The notes beneath the pieces are model-generated. The model was given only the letters and a program-made list of their open reading frames with translations. It was not told the origin of the DNA and searched no databases. Positions 1-4,906 of a stretch of 5,872 nucleotides of DNA are shown piece by piece; position 1 is the first letter of the stretch, and every line of letters begins with the position of its first letter. Source of the DNA: Pseudomonadota bacterium (GTDB lineage: Bacteria > Pseudomonadota > Alphaproteobacteria > Rhizobiales > Xanthobacteraceae). Both the position numbers and the translations under genes were made by a program. The stretch is taken from the NCBI GenBank assembly GCA_021779635.1, contig JAJYAH010000477.1, positions 1 to 5,872 of the forward strand, written 5' to 3'.

Positions 1-399
1 CTCGAAGGCGATCTCCTGCGCGCGGAGGTGCTTCTTGACGGTCTCGTGGAAGAAGGAGCCGCCCTTCACGGTCGCGTCGTTGGCGATGATCATGCAGGGC
101 TGGCCGGCAATGACGCCGATGCCGGTGACGATCCCGGCGCAGGGCACCTCGTTGTCGTACAGGCCCCAGGCGGCGAGCGGGGAGAGTTCGAGAAAGGGCG
201 AGAGCGGATCGACGAGATGGTCGATCCGGTCCCTGACCGGGATCTTGCCGCGATCGATGTGGCGGAACCGCAGCTTCTCACCGCCGCCGGCGACGATCCG
301 TCGATGGCGCTCGCGCAGTTCATCGATCACCGCCGCGTAGGCGGCGGCGTTGCTGTCGAACGTGTCGCCGCCGCGGACCCTGCTCTCCAATACCGGCAA
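1..399 (-). CDS. Acyl-CoA carboxylase beta (carboxyltransferase) subunit, methylcrotonyl-CoA type, N-terminal part
   Basis: The first 133 residues of a biotin-dependent acyl-CoA carboxylase beta subunit; the rest lies beyond the left edge (the family is usually about 535 residues). The beta subunit moves CO2 from carboxy-biotin on the alpha subunit to the acyl-CoA; methylcrotonyl-CoA carboxylase does this in leucine breakdown. Visible family landmarks are GGGEK (38-42), RGK (50-52), the RDRIDHLVDP stretch (56-65), SPFLELS (67-73), LYDNE (80-84), GIVTGIG (89-95), and IIANDATVKGGSF (104-116) followed by VKKHLRAQEIA (121-131). This pattern fits MccB much better than propionyl-CoA carboxylase. 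The geranyl-CoA enzyme is a close relative and cannot be excluded. A TTG start at 399 is preferred because a strong Shine-Dalgarno lies 6 bases upstream and it gives an N-terminus MPVLES typical of the family. The alternative is GTG at 426, which overlaps the stop of the upstream binding-protein gene as GTGA. The gene is probably cotranscribed with that gene. Confidence 0.9.
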   Translation of the reverse strand, partial: MPVLESRVRGGDTFDSNAAAYAAVIDELRERHRRIVAGGGEKLRFRHIDRGKIPVRDRIDHLVDPLSPFLELSPLAAWGLYDNEVPCAGIVTGIGVIAGQPCMIIANDATVKGGSFFHETVKKHLRAQEIAFE

Positions 400-405
400 T
401 GCCAG

Positions 406-415
406 CCTTCCTTCC
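406..415 (-). promoter_or_regulatory. Strong ribosome binding site that decides the carboxylase start
   Basis: On the minus strand this reads GGAAGGAAGG, with six bases between it and a TTG codon at 399-397. It sits just after the stop codon of the upstream substrate-binding protein gene (TGA, 425-423). It favours TTG over the overlapping GTG at 426-424, which has only a weak purine stretch before it. This is inferred from sequence only. Confidence 0.6.
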
Positions 416-422
416 GTCCTAG

Positions 423-1634
423 TCACTTCACCAATGGGCAGCCGCCGTCATGGAGCGGCCGTGCCGCTTCCTCTGCCGGGATTTCGCGGATCAGCTTGTA
501 GTAGTCGTAAGGCCCCTTCGACTCGGAGGGCGACTTCACCTCGAACAGGTAGAACGGCCGCATCACCCGCCCATCCTGCCGCACCGTCGCGGCCGGAAGG
601 ATCGTGTCGCTGACGGGGATTTCCCGCATCTTCGCGGCGACCGCCACGGCGTCCGTCGTCCCCGCGGCCTTCACGGCCTTCAGGTAGTGCGTCACGGCGC
701 TGTAGACGCCGGCATGGACCATCGTCGGCATGCGCCCGCCCATGCGCGCGCCGAAACGCCTGGACCAGGCGCGCGTGGCCGGCGTCAGATCCCAGTAGAA
801 GCTTTCGGTCAGTTGCAGGCCTTGCGCCACCTGCAAGCCCAGGGCGTGGATGTCGGACAGGAAGATCAGCATCGCGGCGAGCTTCTGTCCGCCGGCGGTG
901 ACCCCGAATTCGGAGGCGCCCTTGATCGCGTTGATCGTGTCGGCACCGGCATTCGCAAGGCCGATGATCTTGGCCTTCGACGCCTGTGCTTGCACGAGAT
1001 AGGACGAGAAATCGGTCGTGCCCTGCGGCGGGCGCACGCTGCCGAGAACCGTTCCGCCCGCGGCGGCGATGATCTTCCGCGCATCGGCTTCCATCGCCGT
1101 GCCGAACGCGTAGTCTGCGGTGATGAAGAACCACGTGTCGCCACCCGCCTTGGTCACGGCGATGGCGGTGCCCTTGGCCAGCGCGATGCTGTCGAAGGTC
1201 CACTGCGTGCCGAACTCGGAGCAGTGCGCCCCGGTCAGTTCCGAACTGCCGGCCGCGGAGAACAGCACGATGCGCTTGCGCTGGCGTGCAACTTCCTGCA
1301 CCGCGAGCGCGACCGAGGAGACCGGCACGTCGGCGATCGCGGTGACGTGCTCCGCATCGTACCAACGCGCGGCGATCGCGGTGCCGATATCGGGCTTGTT
1401 CTGATGGTTGGCGAAGACGATCTGGATCGGCTTGCCGAGCACGCTGCCACCGAAATCCTCCACCGCCATGCGGGCCGCGACCACCGAGCCTTCGCCGGAC
1501 AGATCCGAATAGATGCCGGAGCGGTCGTTGAGCACCCCGATCTTGACCGGATCGCCTGTCCCGGTTTCCTGCGCCTGTGCCCCGATCGCGAAACTGGCGC
1601 ATAACATCGTCAGCGCGAACCAGATGCGGTTCAT
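423..1634 (-). CDS. ABC transporter substrate-binding protein, branched-chain amino acid (LivK-like) type
   Basis: A 403-residue periplasmic binding protein of the Leu/Ile/Val-binding family (Peripla_BP_6 fold). It would capture a small substrate outside the inner membrane and hand it to an ABC permease that is not in this window. A signal peptide is visible: MNR, a hydrophobic core at about 4-19, and an AQA site with likely cleavage after residue 21. The mature domain begins with the typical VKIGVLNDRSGIYSDLSG strand (30-47). Further on come ITADYAFGT (171-179, the usual second-lobe strand) and the TTDFSSYLVQAQ segment (206-217). Two cysteines occur in the mature protein (138 and 399), the second in the C-terminal GGCPLVK. 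ATG at 1634 is chosen over an in-frame ATG at 1694 because it places the signal peptide at the N-terminus and is preceded at 7 bases by AAGGGGAG (1649-1642). The stop abuts the carboxylase gene, so both are likely one transcript. The ligand may be an amino acid or an organic or aromatic acid; homologues cover all of these. Confidence 0.94.
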   Translation of the reverse strand: MNRIWFALTMLCASFAIGAQAQETGTGDPVKIGVLNDRSGIYSDLSGEGSVVAARMAVEDFGGSVLGKPIQIVFANHQNKPDIGTAIAARWYDAEHVTAIADVPVSSVALAVQEVARQRKRIVLFSAAGSSELTGAHCSEFGTQWTFDSIALAKGTAIAVTKAGGDTWFFITADYAFGTAMEADARKIIAAAGGTVLGSVRPPQGTTDFSSYLVQAQASKAKIIGLANAGADTINAIKGASEFGVTAGGQKLAAMLIFLSDIHALGLQVAQGLQLTESFYWDLTPATRAWSRRFGARMGGRMPTMVHAGVYSAVTHYLKAVKAAGTTDAVAVAAKMREIPVSDTILPAATVRQDGRVMRPFYLFEVKSPSESKGPYDYYKLIREIPAEEAARPLHDGGCPLVK

Positions 1635-1724
1635 CGGCCGTCTCCCCTTGCGGACTGCGACTTGATGTCGCTTGCGTCGCGGGTTACATAACAAGCGTTA
1701 GGGAGATCGACAAGGACAAAAGCG
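1635..1724. promoter_or_regulatory. Divergent promoter/operator region between the binding-protein and ligase operons
   Basis: This 90-base gap must carry the start signals for both diverging operons. On the plus strand a weak promoter candidate is TTGATG (1662-1667), 17 bases, TACATA (1685-1690). On the minus strand TTGTCG (1713-1708), 17 bases, TATGTA (1690-1685) uses the same -10 bases. That shared hexamer lies inside an inverted repeat GTTA-CA-TAAC (1683-1692). A second one, TAAC-AAGC-GTTA (1689-1700), overlaps it. A further 5-bp hairpin GCGAC/GTCGC lies at 1657-1671. The ligase Shine-Dalgarno AAGGA (1712-1716) is 8 bases before its ATG. The inverted repeats are plausible operators for the TetR protein encoded at the end of the ligase operon. 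The promoter hexamers match the sigma-70 consensus only partly (3-4 of 6), so they are tentative. Confidence 0.5.
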
Positions 1725-3350
1725 ATGCGCGTCGCCGGCCAGACCTACGAAGAAGCCTATGGGAATTTTCGCTGGGAGATCCCGGAGCGCTTCAACATCG
1801 CCGAGGCGATCTGCGACCGGCATGTCGGGGCGGACCGCAAGGCGCTGATGTTCGAAACGGCGGACGGCCAGCCGGCGCACCTGACCTTCGAGCAATTGGC
1901 GGCCACGTCGAAGCGGTTCGCGAACGCGCTCGCCGCGCTCGGGATCGGCCGGGGCGACCGTGTCGGTATCCTGCTGCCGCAATCCAAGGAAGCGGTCATC
2001 GCGCATCTGGCCGCCTACCGGCTGGGCGCGATCGCCTTGCCCCTCTTCACGCTGTTCGGGCCGGACGCGCTCGAATACCGCCTGAACGACAGCGCGACAT
2101 CGGCGGTGATTTCGAACGCCGCCGGCATCGAGAAGCTGCTGGGCCTCGGCGACCGCCTCACCTCCGCCCCGAAGCTGATCAGCATCGACGAGCGACTGGA
2201 CGGTCGCGTGCTCGGCTGGGACGCGCTGCTCGCCGCGGCCTCGGAGGCGCATGCGCGCGTCGACACGGCGGCGGACGATCCGGCGCTGATCGTCTACACC
2301 TCCGGCACGACGGGCAATCCCAAGGGCGTCCTGCACGCGCACCGGATGCTGCTCGGCCATCTGCCGGGCGTCGAGGTGCCACACGACTTCTTTCCCCAAC
2401 CCGGCGACGCGATGTGGACGCCGGCGGACTGGGCCTGGGCCGGCGGCCTGATGGACGTGCTGCTGCCGTCGCTGTTCTACGGCATCCCGGTGCTCGCGAA
2501 GCGGCTGGCGAAGTTCGACCCCGAGGAGGCCTTCGCACTGCTGGCGCGGCACGGCATCCGCAATTCCTTCATGCCGCCGACGGCGCTCAAGATGATGCGC
2601 AATGTCTCCCGCCCGCGGGAACGGTTCGGCTACAGCATGCGCAGCGTCGCCAGCGGCGGCGAGCGGCTGGGCGAGGAAATGCTGGACTGGGGCCGCGAGA
2701 CGTTCGGCCTGACGATGAATGAGTTCTACGGCCAGACGGAAGCCAACCTGACGGTGTCGGCCTGCGCCCCGATCATGCCCCTGCCGTCGGGCTCGATGGG
2801 GCGCGCGGTGCCGGGCCACGTCGTCGAGATCGTCGACGATGACGGCCAGGTTCTGCCGCGAGGCAACACCGGCAACATCGCGGTCCGGGCGCCGGACCCC
2901 GTGTTCTTCCTGCGCTACTGGAACAAGCCGGAGGCGACGGCGGACAAGTACCGCAACGGCTGGCTGATGACGGGCGATATCGGCCATCGCGACGCGGACG
3001 GCTATTTCTGGTTCCATGCTCGCAATGACGACGTCATCATCTCGGGCGGCTACCGCATCGGCCCGACCGAGATCGAGGATTGCCTGATGCAGCACCCGGC
3101 GACGGCGATGGTCGCCGTGATCGGCGTGCCGGACCCGGTGCGCGGTGAGGTCGTCAAAGCCTTCATCGTGCCGCGGGAAGGCGTCGAGGTCGACGCGGCG
3201 CTGCAGGCGGACGTGCAGAGCTTCGTCAAGGCGCGGTTGTCGGCGCACGAATATCCGCGGCAGATCGAATTCCGCGAGTCCCTGCCGATGACGATCACCG
3301 GCAAGATCCGGCGGATGGATCTCCGCAATGAAGCGAAGGGCGCGGCATGA
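1725..3350 (+). CDS. AMP-forming acyl-CoA synthetase (medium-chain/MACS-like)
   Basis: A 541-residue, full-length member of the ANL adenylating superfamily. It activates a carboxylic acid with ATP to an acyl-adenylate and then forms the CoA thioester. Visible core motifs are the phosphate-binding loop YTSGTTGNPKG (191-201), FYGQTE (334-339), the ribose-binding TGD (416-418), the hinge region RNDDVI (433-438), GGYRIGP (441-447), and the C-terminal ITGKIRR with the presumed adenylation lysine K527. The GYRIGP / HP..AMVAVIGVPDPVRGEVVKAF block is like the medium-chain acyl-CoA synthetase (ACSM/MACS) branch rather than long-chain FadD. The N-terminus (YEEAYGNFRWEIPERFNIA) is also typical of that branch. 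The cytosolic substrate could be a medium-chain, branched or aromatic acid; the sequence does not decide. It is the first gene of its operon. Its TGA overlaps the next gene's ATG as ATGA (3347-3350), which implies translational coupling. Confidence 0.94.
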   Translation: MRVAGQTYEEAYGNFRWEIPERFNIAEAICDRHVGADRKALMFETADGQPAHLTFEQLAATSKRFANALAALGIGRGDRVGILLPQSKEAVIAHLAAYRLGAIALPLFTLFGPDALEYRLNDSATSAVISNAAGIEKLLGLGDRLTSAPKLISIDERLDGRVLGWDALLAAASEAHARVDTAADDPALIVYTSGTTGNPKGVLHAHRMLLGHLPGVEVPHDFFPQPGDAMWTPADWAWAGGLMDVLLPSLFYGIPVLAKRLAKFDPEEAFALLARHGIRNSFMPPTALKMMRNVSRPRERFGYSMRSVASGGERLGEEMLDWGRETFGLTMNEFYGQTEANLTVSACAPIMPLPSGSMGRAVPGHVVEIVDDDGQVLPRGNTGNIAVRAPDPVFFLRYWNKPEATADKYRNGWLMTGDIGHRDADGYFWFHARNDDVIISGGYRIGPTEIEDCLMQHPATAMVAVIGVPDPVRGEVVKAFIVPREGVEVDAALQADVQSFVKARLSAHEYPRQIEFRESLPMTITGKIRRMDLRNEAKGAA

Positions 3351-3599
3351 GCTGCGAAACGCTGCTGCCGGACGATCCGCTGCCCGGCGTCCGGCGCATC
3401 CGCCTGATCCGCGCGGCGCGGCGCGACACCGGGGCCGGCGGCGTGCAGAAGCTGGCCCGCTTCATCGGGCGCGGCACGGCGCTTCGGGGTGGAGGCGCTG
3501 TCGGCGATGGTCGGTAGCCCGGATTGGCTGGAGGGCTTGGACGCTTTCGTGGCAAAGCGTCCGCCGCAATTTGCAACCACATTGAAGCGGAAGCCGTGA
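3347..3599 (+). pseudogene. Enoyl-CoA hydratase (crotonase family) remnant, internally deleted and frameshifted
   Basis: Three colinear pieces of a crotonase-family enoyl-CoA hydratase remain in about 250 bases; an intact gene would be about 780. Piece 1 (3347 to about 3424) reads MSCETLLPDDPLPGVRRIRL and IRAARR, the usual N-terminal strand (compare ETLLVD..GVRRITLNRP). Piece 2 (about 3425-3484) continues in the same frame as DTGAGGVQKLARFIGRGTAL, which matches the central GGVQ(K/R)L.R.IGRG.A segment normally around residues 130-150. Piece 3 is shifted by one base and reads FGVEALSAMVGSPDWL then EGLDAFVAKRPPQF, a typical C-terminus, ending at TGA 3597-3599. The first frame stops at TAG 3515-3517 after 56 residues. 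The oxyanion-hole and catalytic segments are absent, so no hydratase activity is expected. Both outer junctions survive: ATGA with the ligase and TGATG with the MaoC gene. This suggests decay of a once coupled operon gene. A read or assembly error could explain a frameshift but not the missing interior. Confidence 0.8.
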
Positions 3600-4084
3600 T
3601 GGGCCGTCTCTACGACGCATTCAGGAAGGGCCAGCGCTTCGAGACGCCGGCCAGGACGATCGCTGAAGCCGACATCGTGACCTTCGCGGGGCTGACCGGC
3701 GACTACAATCCGGTCCACTGCAACGAGATCTTTGCCGCGGAGACGGATTTCGGCGGCCGCATCGCGCACGGGCCGATGGGGATCGGCCTGGCGTTCGGGC
3801 TGGCCTCCCGGCTGGACCTGATCGACGGGACGGTCGTCGCGCTGCTCGGCGTCACCTGGGACTTCAAGGCGCCCGTCCGTCCAGGCGACACGATCCGGGC
3901 CATGATCGAGGTCATCGAGATGCGGGACGTGAAGGACGCCAGCCGGGGGCTGCTCGGGCTGGGCTTCACGATGCTGAACCAGGACAACACCGTCGTGCAG
4001 GCCGGGACGGCCCGGCTCCTGATGCGACGCACGCCGCATCCCGTCGCTCGCTGGGGCGAGATCGCGGATGCGGAAGAGGTCTAA
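3599..4084 (+). CDS. MaoC-family dehydratase, (R)-specific enoyl-CoA hydratase type
   Basis: A 161-residue single-hotdog MaoC protein of normal size. Members of this family hydrate trans-2-enoyl-CoA to the (R)-3-hydroxyacyl-CoA (or the reverse) in the cytosol, usually as dimers. The hydratase motif is intact: FAGLTGDYNPVH (29-40) with the presumed catalytic pair D35 and H40, N37 between them, then FGGRIAHGPM (51-60). The central hotdog segment follows as VTWDFKAPVRPGDTI at about residues 84-98. ATG 3599 is chosen because translation from it begins with the usual MaoC N-terminus, it overlaps the stop of the hydratase remnant as TGATG, and GGAAG (3589-3593) lies 5 bases upstream. An in-frame ATG at 3524 lies inside the pseudogene's tail and would add 25 unrelated residues. 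The gene may now be the only hydratase step left in this operon. It probably acts on the acyl-CoA made by the ligase; the exact substrate is unknown. Confidence 0.93.
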   Translation: MGRLYDAFRKGQRFETPARTIAEADIVTFAGLTGDYNPVHCNEIFAAETDFGGRIAHGPMGIGLAFGLASRLDLIDGTVVALLGVTWDFKAPVRPGDTIRAMIEVIEMRDVKDASRGLLGLGFTMLNQDNTVVQAGTARLLMRRTPHPVARWGEIADAEEV

Positions 4085-4093
4085 GGATCGGCG

Positions 4094-4717
4094 GTGAAAC
4101 GGGCGGGGGCAGCGTTGGCCGAGGATGCGGCGCCGGGCGATGCGGTCGCGGTGCCGCGGCTGATCCTCGACGTCGCCGCGAGGCTGCTGCGGCAACGCGG
4201 CTACGAGGCGATGACGGTACGGGCCATCGCCGAGCAGGTCGGCATCAAGGCCGGCAGCATCTACTACCACTACCCGTCGAAGGACGCGATCGCCGCGGCG
4301 GTGGTGAACGAGGGCGTGGAGGTGGTGCACCAGGCGGTGACCGCCGCGCTCGCGGCTCTGCCGCCGGGCGCCGATGCCGGGGACCGGCTGGAAGCCGCGG
4401 TGCGGGCGCATCTGCTATCCTCGCTGCACAACAGCGACTACACCTCGGCGAGCATTCGCGCCTTCACCTTCCTGCCCGACGGCATCCGCGAGGAGAGCCG
4501 GCTGCGCCGCCGGCGCTACGAGGAGGTCTGGGCCGGCATCGTCGCGGAGGCGGCGGCGGCCGGGCTGATCCGCTCGGATATCTCGCCTGACGTGGTGCGG
4601 CTGATGCTGCTCGGCGCCGTGAACTGGGCCGGCGAGTGGTATCGTCCGGAGGGGCGGCTGACCATCGACCGGATCTCGCACGATTTCGCCGAGCTGGTGT
4701 TCGGCCGGCGGCCATGA
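4094..4717 (+). CDS. TetR/AcrR-family transcriptional regulator
   Basis: A 207-residue TetR-type repressor. The N-terminal helix-turn-helix domain spans about 21-67: a first helix PRLILDVAARLLRQRGYEA (21-39), then TVRAIAEQVGIKAGSIYYHY (41-60), and the usual PSKDAI (61-66). The C-terminal ligand domain is all-helical and contains LMLLGAVNWAGEWYRPEG (170-187), a WYRP signature seen in TetR regulators of acyl-CoA breakdown, such as the KstR2 relatives. The start is GTG at 4094, with AAGGA (4083-4087) 6 bases upstream overlapping the preceding stop. The gene follows the MaoC gene by only 9 bases, so it is probably the last gene of the ligase operon. It may repress that operon and itself through the inverted repeats at 1683-1700, releasing DNA when an acyl-CoA binds; this is inference. 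An N-terminal extension of about 20 residues precedes the DNA-binding domain, which is common. Confidence 0.94.
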   Translation: MKRAGAALAEDAAPGDAVAVPRLILDVAARLLRQRGYEAMTVRAIAEQVGIKAGSIYYHYPSKDAIAAAVVNEGVEVVHQAVTAALAALPPGADAGDRLEAAVRAHLLSSLHNSDYTSASIRAFTFLPDGIREESRLRRRRYEEVWAGIVAEAAAAGLIRSDISPDVVRLMLLGAVNWAGEWYRPEGRLTIDRISHDFAELVFGRRP

Positions 4718-4866
4718 TGACGGCACGGGCGGGCACGAGGCCGGCTGGCTGGAGGCAGTGGGCGAAGCTGGCGAACAACTCCGCCTCGGGGCATGCCGCG
4801 GCGAATGATGGCGGGAAGTTTCGGGATGACATGCCATGCGCCTCGCGCCATGCTGCGGCCGCGCGG

Positions 4867-4894
4867 GTTTCATTCCGGTTGAGTTTCATTCCGG
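4867..4894. repeat. Two direct copies of a 12-bp unit in the gap before the defence gene
   Basis: GTTTCATTCCGG occurs at 4867-4878 and again at 4883-4894, a 16-base period. The unit lies in the 189-base stretch (4718-4906) between the TetR gene and the ApeA-like gene. I see no convincing gene, RNA or rho-independent terminator in that stretch. The second copy ends 12 bases before the ATG at 4907. It could be a local duplication, a tandem regulator site, or chance; no function is assigned. Confidence 0.6.
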
Positions 4895-4906
4895 CAGGGT
4901 TCAGGG

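Noticed and set aside
448..1604. Two 384-codon frames (one on each strand) over the substrate-binding protein gene.
   Set aside because: Both are out-of-frame readings of the binding-protein gene, which itself has a signal peptide, a ribosome site and conserved family motifs.
1698..3248. A 516-codon open frame on the minus strand opposite the acyl-CoA ligase gene.
   Set aside because: It is rich in Arg, His and Gln-type shadow composition, has no recognisable domain, and lies wholly opposite a gene with all ANL motifs intact. Long antisense frames are expected in such GC-rich DNA.
3050..4411. A 453-codon minus-strand open frame spanning the end of the ligase, the hydratase remnant, MaoC and the start of TetR.
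   Set aside because: It crosses several real genes on the other strand, has shadow-type composition and no domain resemblance.
4700..4740. A possible terminator hairpin after the TetR gene (GGCCGGCGGCC at the gene's end).
   Set aside because: The stem is only four bases with a three-base loop, lies within the coding end and has no following T run.
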